NCBI RefSeq assembly: GCF_016925535.1
Contig: NZ_CP070496.1
Location: forward strand, 2,480,001 to 2,544,000
Direction of reading: 5' to 3'
Source of the DNA: Natronoglycomyces albus
Lineage (GTDB): Bacteria > Actinomycetota > Actinomycetes > Mycobacteriales > Micromonosporaceae
Length of the DNA: 64,000 bases
The position numbers were made by a program, and so were the translations under genes. The notes below the pieces were generated by a model. The model worked only from the letters and a program-made list of their open reading frames with translations, made no database searches and had not been told where the DNA came from. Shown one piece after another: positions 54,025-62,900 of the stretch (the stretch's first letter is position 1; each line of letters begins with the position of its first letter).

Positions 54025-55287
54025 TCACGAACAACCCGGCCACGGCTGAGGCTGCTGCGGATGTGGCTGGACCTCGTCGCCGACAAAGACAGCCAACAGG
54101 TTGTACCAGGCATCCGAATAGGGAATGAAAATCTCCGAATGCGAGTGAGTGCCCTCGATGCGAGATCCAGAGATACCCAACTCCACCAAATCCCGGCCAA
54201 TATCGTCCACCGCGCCCGGCCAATCGGGAGTCTTACCGGTCTCCAACCGCACCATTCCCGGAAAATGGTCTGGGTGCGCGCCGTGCCCGACCATAGGCAG
54301 ATCCCACAAACCCTGCACATACGAAATCGGGTCCCCCGGCGCCGTCATCGAGAAGCGCTCCCGACAAGGGTCCGAATAATGGTCCGGACTAGAAACCCCG
54401 TGTCCCGTACCCGGCGACGCGATATGCACGACGCGATCGGCCTGAAGATCATGCTTCTCAGCCAGACCAATGGTCGCGCCGCCATATGAATGGCCCGCCA
54501 GCGTCAACAAGGCCTCATCCCCCGCTTGCCGTCGCACATCCCCCACGAACGCCGACACCTCATCGGCCGCCCGCTGCGACCACGCCGCGAACGACTCCTG
54601 AATCCACCCGGCCGGGGATGGCGACTGCGCCCAGATAAACACCGCCAGATCATCGGCCTCCTCGACAAACGTGCGAGCTCGCAGATAGTAGCGGTCGAAG
54701 TTGTCCGAGGAAATATAGGCACTTCCACCTGGAACCATCACTACCACGTTCGCCGCGTCGGCCCGGCCGACCAGCTCAATCCAGGAACCATTGCCCTTGT
54801 TTCCGCGCAGGTCCAAGCCAATGAGCTGACGCTCGCCAGCTGGCAACTTGGCCAGGTCCTCCCGCGGCGGCCGCTGCTGACCATGCCACGGGCGCTGAGG
54901 CCCAGGAATCAGCGTCGATTCCTCAATGGCCTCATGCAACCTCATGCGATTGGCTTCAATGCGCTGGGTAAAGGGCGCCCCGCCCAAATTTCCGACAATG
55001 TCGGGAAACTGCCTGGTCAACCGGTCGATGGTGGTGGCATCAAGTTGATCGTAGAAGTCGGCCACCGTTGACCAGTCCGCCCAACCCTCCTCCACCAGAT
55101 CCGCCAAACGCAACAGGGAGGCATCCACTTCCTCGGGCTGATTTGCGGGGTCTGCCACCACCGGCGCGGCGATAGGCGGAGCGTTATTGAGCACCGTCGG
55201 GTGCTTAAAGGTCGTAAGCGTCGCCAACAGCGCCACCGCCGTGAGGACCACGACACCGCGACGCAGGCGAGGTGATCGCCTCTTCAC
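54025..55287 (-). CDS. DUF1023 alpha/beta hydrolase, secreted or anchored
   Basis: GTG 55287 gives about 420 residues beginning VKRRSPRLRRGVVVLTAVALLATL, a signal or anchor helix; other starts upstream are possible. The C-terminal half is DUF1023, an alpha/beta hydrolase fold: the nucleophile elbow is LAGHSYGGATIG, upstream comes VVVMVPGGSAYISSDNF, and a later His region is SGSRIEGTHSHSEIFIP. The N-terminal half is helical with DWSTVADFYDQLDA. DUF1023 proteins are common surface proteins in actinobacteria with unknown substrates. Confidence 0.85.
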   Translation of the reverse strand: MKRRSPRLRRGVVVLTAVALLATLTTFKHPTVLNNAPPIAAPVVADPANQPEEVDASLLRLADLVEEGWADWSTVADFYDQLDATTIDRLTRQFPDIVGNLGGAPFTQRIEANRMRLHEAIEESTLIPGPQRPWHGQQRPPREDLAKLPAGERQLIGLDLRGNKGNGSWIELVGRADAANVVVMVPGGSAYISSDNFDRYYLRARTFVEEADDLAVFIWAQSPSPAGWIQESFAAWSQRAADEVSAFVGDVRRQAGDEALLTLAGHSYGGATIGLAEKHDLQADRVVHIASPGTGHGVSSPDHYSDPCRERFSMTAPGDPISYVQGLWDLPMVGHGAHPDHFPGMVRLETGKTPDWPGAVDDIGRDLVELGISGSRIEGTHSHSEIFIPYSDAWYNLLAVFVGDEVQPHPQQPQPWPGCS

Positions 55288-55424
55288 CTGAGAGTCAGTC
55301 CTTCTGTCGTTACCTACCGATACGGCCCCTGGTGGGCCACTCCATAGCGCAACTGTAGCCAGTTTGGACACGACCGTGGGGCCACATCCGCCGCTTAGCT
55401 TCCCTTCGGGTGGCCACACTGCCT

Positions 55425-56258
55425 CTACGCATCGCCTAACAGCGCAGATGTGGTTTCAGATAAGGCGGCTTGGGCGGTATAGCGTTCGTTGAAACGGGTC
55501 AGACCCAATGACAAGCCGAACGTTGTCGACAATGTCTGACTGGTCAACGCCTCTTCGATGGGTCCTGACGTCACGACTTGCCCTCCGGAGAGCAGCAGCG
55601 CATGCGTGAAACCTGGCGGGATCTCCTCAACGTGGTGGGTGACGACCACCATCGCCGGGCTGTTGGCGTCTTTGGCCAGCGCCGCCAACGCGGCGACCAT
55701 GCCTTCGCGGGCTCCCAAGTCGAGCCCGGCCATGGGCTCATCGAACAAGAGCAGCTCCGGGTCGTTCATGATGGCGCGAGCGATGTGGACCCGCTTGCGT
55801 TCGCCTTCGGAGAGGGTGCCGAAGGTTCGTTCGCTGAGGTGGGCGATGCCCAGCCAGTCCAGCAGCTGCATGGCTCGGTCGGTGTCGACCTCGTCGTACT
55901 CTTCCCTCCAGCGGCCTACAACCGACCAGGCGGCGGTCTGGACGACGTTGACGGCGGTCTCGTCGGCGGGGATGCGGTCGCTTTGCTGGTCTGAGGTGAG
56001 GCCAATGCGCGGGCGTAGTTCGAATACGTCAGTGCGGCCGAGTTTTTCCCCGAGGACGGTCATGGTGCCCTTGGTGGGGTGCATGAGGGCCGCGGCGAGG
56101 TTCAAGAGGGTGGTCTTACCGGCTCCGTTGGGGCCCAGTACAACCCATCGCTGATCGGAATTGACCTGCCAGTCGACGTTGCGAAGCAAAGCGTTTGTGC
56201 CGCGCTGGACGCTGAGAGCCTCGGCCGAGATAACGGTGTCTGTAACGGTAGTTGCCAC
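55425..56258 (-). CDS. Lone ABC ATPase
   Basis: The 277-residue ATPase has Walker A GPNGAGKTT (about 42-50), Q-loop segment SDQQSDRIPADETAVNVV, signature LSEGERKRV (about 150) and Walker B LLFDEPMAGLD. It lacks any nearby permease gene. The long region between Q-loop and signature (WREEYDEVDTDRAMQLLDWLGI) and the C-terminal extension LSTTFGLSLGLTRFNERYTAQA recall the ATPase group often annotated as iron-siderophore or molybdate-like ModF in actinobacteria. Possibly works with distant partners. Substrate unknown. Confidence 0.88.
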   Translation of the reverse strand: MATTVTDTVISAEALSVQRGTNALLRNVDWQVNSDQRWVVLGPNGAGKTTLLNLAAALMHPTKGTMTVLGEKLGRTDVFELRPRIGLTSDQQSDRIPADETAVNVVQTAAWSVVGRWREEYDEVDTDRAMQLLDWLGIAHLSERTFGTLSEGERKRVHIARAIMNDPELLLFDEPMAGLDLGAREGMVAALAALAKDANSPAMVVVTHHVEEIPPGFTHALLLSGGQVVTSGPIEEALTSQTLSTTFGLSLGLTRFNERYTAQAALSETTSALLGDA

Positions 56259-56589
56259 GGTCCCATCAAATCATGTGCCGGCGGGCTTTGACCACCTGGA
56301 CGCACCATAGGTGACGAGTCTGGGTAGTCTCGGAGCAGACCTACTCTTCACCCGACCCCGATTCGCCGCGGTTCTCTCTGGTCGGCCTGGTGTCTGTTAT
56401 GCACAGACGCTCATCCGAACTCTTATTGGCTGGTTCCACAGGCGGTCCACTGCGAGTTGGTGCAGTTACGAGGCTGAGGCGCCGCTGCGGTTGCACGACT
56501 GCGGGAGAATGAGTTCACGCAGGTGAACGGGCTGATGAGTATGCGGACGTCGCTTTTGCGCCCGCCTCAATGACTAAAGACGAGGATTC
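56259..56589. other. Intergenic region between divergent ABC genes
   Basis: 330 bases with the two promoters; no clear motif beyond the GAGGA ribosome site (about 56582) of the plus-strand ATPase. Confidence 0.45.
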
Positions 56590-57546
56590 ATGACCCCAGT
56601 TATCGAGATTTCGGGTCTGAGAAAGACCTATCGCTCGTTGTTCGGCAAGACTCATCATGCCGTCGACGGCTTGGATATGAGCGTTGAACCCAACCAGGTT
56701 CACGGATTTTTGGGCCCCAATGGCTCGGGAAAGACCACGACGCTGCGGTCACTTTTGGGCCTGGTGTCGGTGCAGGGCGGGACGATGCGCGTATTCGATC
56801 GGCCGGTGCCCGATCGGCTTGCCGAGGTCGTCCCTCTGGTCGGGGCGGTGGTGGAGGCTCCGCGGTTTTTCGAGAAGTTCTCCGCGTTCACGACGTTGCA
56901 GCTGTTGGCCACCAGCGTTGGGATGCCGACGCAGCGGGTTCACGAGGTGCTAGAACAGGTCGGGCTGACCCATTACGCCAATTTCCGGGTGGGGTCCTTT
57001 TCGCTGGGAATGAAGCAGCGTCTAGCAGTGGCCCAGGCACTCATCAAGCGTCCGCGACTGTTGATTCTCGATGAGCCGGCCAACGGATTGGACCCGGCCG
57101 GTATTCATCAAATGCGTACTTTGCTGCGCACGCTGGCAAAGGACTTTGACACGACGGTGCTGGTGTCCTCGCATGTCCTCAGTGAGGTGCAGCAACTGTG
57201 CGACACGGTGACGATTATTTCGCACGGTAGGCGAATTCAGGCCGGTTCGGTAAAGGACTTGATGTCGGCGGCGGCTAGTAACGAGCTGTCGGTGAGCGTG
57301 GCGCCAGAGGAGATCACTGCGGCTTTGGAGGCACTGCACGCCCACGAGGGTGTGGTGGCCGCGCATGTGGATGGACAACTGACGGTGACGGGCGCTCCCG
57401 ACCCCTCATGGGTTACCAAGACTCTGGCCGACCACGACATCTATCTGAGCGGCTTGTCGCGTCGCAGTATCAACCTCGAAGAGGTTTACCTGAAGCTCAC
57501 CGCTCAAGGCGGTCTCGAAGACGTGCACGAAGGCGGCCAAGAATGA
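56590..57546 (+). CDS. ABC ATPase of a BcrA/DrrA-like exporter
   Basis: The 318-residue ATPase has Walker A GPNGSGKTTTLRSLLGL (about 42-58), signature FSLGMKQRLAVAQAL (about 137), Walker B LLILDEPANGLDPAGIHQM and an H-loop VSSHVLSEVQQL. The long C-terminal tail (after 220) with GRRIQAGSVKDLMSAAA is typical for ATPases of type V exporters of the BcrA/DrrA family that handle peptides, antibiotics or lipids. It overlaps the permease start (ATGA at 57543-57546). Confidence 0.93.
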   Translation: MTPVIEISGLRKTYRSLFGKTHHAVDGLDMSVEPNQVHGFLGPNGSGKTTTLRSLLGLVSVQGGTMRVFDRPVPDRLAEVVPLVGAVVEAPRFFEKFSAFTTLQLLATSVGMPTQRVHEVLEQVGLTHYANFRVGSFSLGMKQRLAVAQALIKRPRLLILDEPANGLDPAGIHQMRTLLRTLAKDFDTTVLVSSHVLSEVQQLCDTVTIISHGRRIQAGSVKDLMSAAASNELSVSVAPEEITAALEALHAHEGVVAAHVDGQLTVTGAPDPSWVTKTLADHDIYLSGLSRRSINLEEVYLKLTAQGGLEDVHEGGQE

Positions 57547-58334
57547 ACTTGCTCAAAGCTGAAATCAAACGTTGTTTGCGTCGTCGACTCGGATGGATTC
57601 TCGGGTTGACCCTGGTGGGGTTCCTCTTGTTGTCGGTGGGTGTGGTCGCTGCCCAGTCCAGCACGTCCGACTACAACTTTTCGCTCCAACGAGAAATGCC
57701 CACGTTCTTTGAGGCATGGCTGCTGGTGTTCGGATTTGTCGTCCTGGTGTGGGCGGCGAGTGTCATCGGGGCTGAGTGGTCCTCGGGGAACATGTCGAAC
57801 ATGTTGTTGTGGCATCCCAACCGGATGACGCTGTGGGCGGCCAAAGCCACGGCTATCGTGGCGGTCGCTGTGGTCGCGACGCTGGTTCTCTTGATGCTGA
57901 CCTTCGGGCTGTTTGCCTCAGTTGGGCTGATCTTTGGTGAAACCGGGGAGCTATCGGGCTCATGGTGGCTTGATTTGGCCGCTTTGACTGGCCGATGGTT
58001 GGTGTTGATTGTTTTCATGGCCTTGGCGGGGGCTGGGATCGCGATGTGGGGTCGGCACACTGCCGTGGCCACCACTGTGGTCGCCGCCTATATGATCTTG
58101 AATCCGATTTTTACCTGGGGGGTTCTAGGTGGGGTCTTTTCGGTCACGTACCCAGGCTTGTATTCGCTCCTGACCTATGCCGATGCCTGGCTTCAAGGCG
58201 GGGTCGCGGTCAGTTCGATCTTCTTTGACAGTTCGACCCAGGTCTCTGCCGGAAGCGGCTTCTTTGTCATGTTTACGGTGATCGCTGTGTTGATGACGGC
58301 GGCGAGTGTGTCGTTCCAACGCCGGGATATCTGA
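57543..58334 (+). CDS. ABC-2 type permease
   Basis: From ATG 57543 the protein has 263 residues with six membrane helices: about 17-38, 57-80, 101-125, 145-165, 172-195 and 240-258. The opening MNLLKAEIKRCLRRRLGWILG and SVIGAEWSSGNMSNMLLWHPNRMTLWAAKA are typical of BcrB/YhcI-type ABC-2 permeases. It is coupled to the ATPase gene before it, and a strong hairpin follows. The substrate is not known; a role in self-protection is possible. Confidence 0.88.
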   Translation: MNLLKAEIKRCLRRRLGWILGLTLVGFLLLSVGVVAAQSSTSDYNFSLQREMPTFFEAWLLVFGFVVLVWAASVIGAEWSSGNMSNMLLWHPNRMTLWAAKATAIVAVAVVATLVLLMLTFGLFASVGLIFGETGELSGSWWLDLAALTGRWLVLIVFMALAGAGIAMWGRHTAVATTVVAAYMILNPIFTWGVLGGVFSVTYPGLYSLLTYADAWLQGGVAVSSIFFDSSTQVSAGSGFFVMFTVIAVLMTAASVSFQRRDI

Positions 58335-58348
58335 GCCCGAAAGTGTTG

Positions 58349-58375
58349 CTGGGCCCAGCCTTCGGCTGGGCCCAG
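58349..58375. terminator. 12-bp perfect hairpin between convergent genes
   Basis: CTGGGCCCAGCC and GGCTGGGCCCAG with a TTC loop, 14 bases after the permease stop and 21 bases after the ROK gene stop on the other strand. Confidence 0.75.
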
Positions 58376-58396
58376 TGTGGTTTGTGGTCGCGGTCT

Positions 58397-59569
58397 TCAG
58401 TCTTCGAAGAGCGTCTCTTCGACCTTGTCGAGACCGACTCGGATGCCACCGCGAATGACCGGGTCTTGTGATACCTCGCCGGGTTGCACATTGGGGCTGA
58501 CCGGGGCGATGCGGGTGGTGGCTTCGGCGACTTGGCTGGCCAGTGACTCACCACCGGCGTAGCCAACCGGACCGCCCAGGATTACCCGCGAGGGGTCAAG
58601 CACGATGCAGGCCGAGGCGACGCCGAGGGCCACGCGGGTGGCGATCTCGGAGAGACATTCGCGTCCCAGGTCGCCGTTTTCCAGAGCCTGGGTGACAATA
58701 CCTTCTGGAGTGCTGCCGGTGAAACCGTACTTGCGCCCGATTTCGATGATCGCCTCTCCACCGGCCACCATCTGGAATGAACCCTTTTCGGTGCGGGATT
58801 GCACCTCCGTGTGGGACAGTTCGACCCCGGAGACGGGAAGGAATCCGGCTTCGCCAGCGGCTCCGGTCGCCCCCCTATAGAAGCGTCCGCCAAGGATGAC
58901 GCCGAATCCCAGGCCACGCCCGAACCATGCGTAGACGAAGTCGTCCACGCCACGGCCCGCCCCGAATCGCTGTTCGGCGACGGCGCCCAGATTCACGTCG
59001 TTCTCGATGGAGACCGGGACGTGGAGAGTGCGGCGTAGCTCTTCGCGGATACCCGCGTGCCAGTTGGGTAGGTCCCATGAGAAGCCGACATCACCAGATT
59101 TGGGGTCGATGACTCCCGGGGTACCGACGACCACGCGATGCAAATCGCCCGGGTCGATTCCAGCGTCGGTCACAGCCTCATCGACGAGCTGTTTGACCAC
59201 CGCCGCCGGTCCAGAGTTTTCCTCGGTGGAGAGGGTGGCGCGCCCGATGATCTGGCCGGTGAAGTCCGCGCAGGCGGCCCGCACGTGTTCGGGCCCAACC
59301 TCGATACCGACGACGTAGGCGTAGGACCCCACGGCGGCGTACAGCGAGGCGTTGGGGCCTCGGCCACCTGATTTGGTTCCCACGGCCTTCACCAGTCCTC
59401 GGTTTTCCAGCCGTTCGACCATTTGCGAGGCGGTCACCTTGGACATGGAGGTGCGCTCAGCCAACTGGGTGCGAGTTTGCGGGCCTTCTTCGAGCAACAG
59501 GCGCAGCGCGGCCTTGTCGTTCAGGACTCTCAGCAGTTTCGGCACACCGGGTTTGCGGCCTTTGTTCAT
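58397..59569 (-). CDS. ROK-family transcriptional regulator
   Basis: ATG 59569 gives 390 residues: a winged helix (residues 1-80, TRTQLAERTSMSKVTASQMVERLENRGLVKAVG) and a sugar-kinase-like fold. The ROK zinc motif CxCGxxGCxE is absent, and the GHxxx segment of active kinases reads EAGFLPV here, so a kinase role is unlikely; it is probably an XylR/NagC-type sensor repressor of sugar genes. IENDVNLGAVAEQR and GVILGGRFYRGATGAAGEAG are family landmarks. Its target operon is not adjacent. Confidence 0.9.
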   Translation of the reverse strand: MNKGRKPGVPKLLRVLNDKAALRLLLEEGPQTRTQLAERTSMSKVTASQMVERLENRGLVKAVGTKSGGRGPNASLYAAVGSYAYVVGIEVGPEHVRAACADFTGQIIGRATLSTEENSGPAAVVKQLVDEAVTDAGIDPGDLHRVVVGTPGVIDPKSGDVGFSWDLPNWHAGIREELRRTLHVPVSIENDVNLGAVAEQRFGAGRGVDDFVYAWFGRGLGFGVILGGRFYRGATGAAGEAGFLPVSGVELSHTEVQSRTEKGSFQMVAGGEAIIEIGRKYGFTGSTPEGIVTQALENGDLGRECLSEIATRVALGVASACIVLDPSRVILGGPVGYAGGESLASQVAEATTRIAPVSPNVQPGEVSQDPVIRGGIRVGLDKVEETLFED

Positions 59570-59977
59570 TGCACTCTCCACCTCCGCGAGGACGAGCATC
59601 GGCTCGACACCGTTCTTTTGAACACGGTGTGTCCGGCAGCGCTCTCCGGGGGTTCGTTAATCGATGCGCAAGGAAAACTCGCGCATTCTAAGGGTTGACA
59701 GATTCAACTAGATAGCTCACTCAGCAGTAACTGAAATGATAAGTAACCTTACCCGGACGCGGCGATCAGGCCCGCGTAGTGGGTGAACCCCACCCCGATC
59801 ATCTCCCTCGACGTAGATGCGACCTCAGGCGGTGTACTCCCCCGCCGAGTGCGATGCCGCCCCATGGGCTCCATGGCCCAGTCTCCTCGGTGAGGCCTCA
59901 GTTCAGTCCTCTGCCTCTACATAGCCGGGGCTCGGTCGAACGCGGTTTCGACCGAGCCCCGGCTATGAGCACTTTTC
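59570..59977. other. Intergenic region between the ROK gene and GDH 3' end
   Basis: About 400 bases; both flanking genes are on the minus strand. 59690-59760 is AT-rich and likely contains the ROK promoter, with a GTTGA/TCAAC inverted pair at about 59694-59708. The strong hairpin at 59920-59967 belongs to the GDH transcript end. Confidence 0.5.
59920..59967 (-). terminator. 21-bp perfect terminator hairpin after GDH
   Basis: Bases 59920-59940 pair perfectly with 59947-59967, loop of 6, starting 11 bases after the GDH stop. Confidence 0.8.
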
Positions 59978-62900
59978 TCAGGTGTTGGCCTCGACCAGCG
60001 ACCGGATATGACGCAGAATCACCGAAAGAATCGCCAGGTCCTCCTGGCCATGCCCTGCCTCGGCCACGCCGCTGACCACCCGATCCAGCGAGGCGACGTT
60101 TGCCGCCTCCCACTCTTCCAGCGCCGTTGCCGAGACCTTGCCGTCGCCTGCGGAGATGACCGTGCGGGTCAGAGCCGCCAACGCTCCGTACAAGTCGTAT
60201 CTCAGCGCCAGCCGGGCGAGCGTCTGCCAGCGCGAAGCGCGCGGCAGCACCGAGATCTGGTTGAGGATCTCATCGCCGTGAATGCGGGCGGCGATCTGAT
60301 AGTACAGATCGGCGACGTCTTCGACGTTGTTGTTGGTCTCGCGGGCGACCTCGACGGCATCGAGTAGTCCGAAGCCGTAGATGCAGCTGACGACGTCGGT
60401 GGCGAGTTCGGCCGGTACTCCGTCCTTTTCGAGGCTGGTGACGAAGGTGGCGAAGTTGTCAGCCTCGATGCCACGCAGCATATTCGGCAGTTGTGGTAGC
60501 AGCGTGGTCATGCCTGGACGCAGGCGCACCAGGTCGCTGGTGATGTCGAGCGGGGCCCGCCGGTGCTGGATGAGCCAACGCACTCCACGGTCCATGACGC
60601 GGCGGATGACCAGTTGCGCGGAAATCTGGGCGTTTTGTGGGGCTCGGTTGTCCAGGGCCTCGACCCGCCTAAATTGTTCGTTGAGACCGAACACGTCACG
60701 GACGATCAGGTAGGCGCGAATGACGTCGATCGGGTCGGCCCCGGTCTCATCGGCGACGCGGAAGACAAACGTGGTGCCTCCGCGGTTGACGACCTCGTTG
60801 ACCACGGCCGTGGCGACGATTTCCCGTCGCAGCGGGTGCTCGGCCATGAGGTCGGCGTAATCTTCGCGCAGCGGTTCGGGGAAGTAGTTGCGCAAGACCG
60901 GTTCGGTCCAGTCTTCGTCGGGTAGGGCCGAGTCGAGCACGAGCCGCTTGAGGTGAATCTTGACGTACGACAAGATCACGGCGAGTTCGGGCTCGCAGAG
61001 GCCTTGGTCGACAGCGGCCCTGGCGTTGAGGTCCTTGTCGTTGGGTAGGAACTCCAGTTCGCGATTGAGCTGAGCGTTTCGGCCCAGGTATTTGATGAGG
61101 CGGCGGTGCACTCCCAGCAGTCGCCCTGCTTGGCGGCTGGCGTTGGCCAGGGCGAAGTTCTGCTGGTAGTTGTCGCCCAGCACCATGGTGGCCACTTCGT
61201 CGCTCATGTTCATAAACAGCTGGTCGCGCGCGGCAGGTTCGATGCGGTCTTGCACCATCGCTGAGGCGAGCAGGATCTTGATATTGACCTCGTGGTCGGA
61301 GGTGTCGACGCCAGCGGAGTTGTCGATGAAGTCGGTGATGAGGCGTCCGTGGGATGCCTTGGCACGGACTCCGTCGCCGTCTTCGAGCAATGCGTCGGCC
61401 CCGCGTGGAATCTCGTTTCGGGCAATTTCGATCCGACCCAGTTGGGTGAGGCCAAGGTTGCCACCTTCGCCGATGACGCGACAGCGCACGTCCTTGCCGT
61501 TGACGCGCACGGCGTCATTGGCTTTGTCGCCCACATCGGAGTTCGCCTCGGAGGTGGCCTTGATGTAGGTGCCGATGCCTCCGTTCCACAGGAGGTCGAC
61601 CGGCGCCTTGAGAATGGCCTGGATGAGCTGTTGTGGGTTGAGCGTTTCTGTCTTCTCGTCAATGCCCAGGGCGTGGCGCATTTGCGGGCTGATGGGAATG
61701 GATTTCGCGCTCCGTTCCCAGACTCCACCGCCGGAGGAGATGAGCTTGGGGTCGTAGTCGGCCCAGGTAGAGCGCGGCAGGTCGAAGAGGCGCTTACGTT
61801 CCTGGAAGGAGGTGGCCGGGTCGGGGTCGGGGTCAACGAAGATGTGCATGTGGTTGAACGCGGCAACCAGCCGGATGTGTTCTGAACACAGCATGCCGTT
61901 GCCGAAGACGTCCCCGCCCATGTCGCCGATGCCCACGACGGTGAAGTCTTGGGTTTGGGTGTTGTGGTCCATGGCGCGGAAGTGGCGCTTGACGCTTTCC
62001 CAGGCACCGCGGGCGGTAATACCCATCTTCTTGTGGTCGTATCCGACCGAGCCACCGGAGGCGAAGGCGTCACCGAGCCAGAAGCCGTATGCGGCCGAGA
62101 CTTCGTTGGCGATATCAGAGAAGGTGGCGGTTCCCTTGTCCGCGGCGACGACCAGGTAGGGGTCGTCGCCGTCGTGGCGGACGATGTCCCGTGGTGGGAC
62201 GACGTTGCCTTCGGCGTCACGGTTGTCGGTGACGTCCAGCAAGGAGGAGATGAACATCTTGTAGCAGGCGATGCCCTCCTCTTGCCGCTCTTCACGATTG
62301 GCGAAGTCGGTCCGTTTGACGACGAATCCGCCCTTCGAGCCCACCGGGGTAATGACGGTGTTCTTCACTTCTTGGGCCTTGACTAGGCCGAGGATTTCGG
62401 TGCGGAAGTCTTCGCGCCGATCGGACCAACGCAGCCCGCCTCGGGCGACCTTGCCGTAGCGCATGTGGACGCCCTCCATGCGCGGGGAATACACGAACAC
62501 CTCGAAGGACGGTCGGGGCTCGGGCAGGAAGTCGACGGCGCGGGCGTTGATCTTGTAAGCGACGTAGTTCTTGAGGCGACCGGCTTTGGTGCGCTGGTAG
62601 TAGCTGGTGCGCAGGGTGTTGAGGATGAGAGTGAGGAAGGATCGCAAGATGCGGTCGGCGTCCAGGGATGGTACGTCCGCTAGGAGAGCTTCGACGTGGT
62701 CCAAGCAGGTGGCCGCTAGTGCGTCGCGGTCGCCCTCGATGCTTGGTTTGAAGCGAGCTTCGAACAGTTCGAGCAGCCCGGCGGCGATGTCAGAGTGGTC
62801 GATGAGCGTTTGGGCGATGAAGTCCTGGGTGTGGATCGTGCCCGCCTGCTGAAGATACTTCGCATATGAGCGCAAGACGACCACTTGCTGCCAGGTGAGC

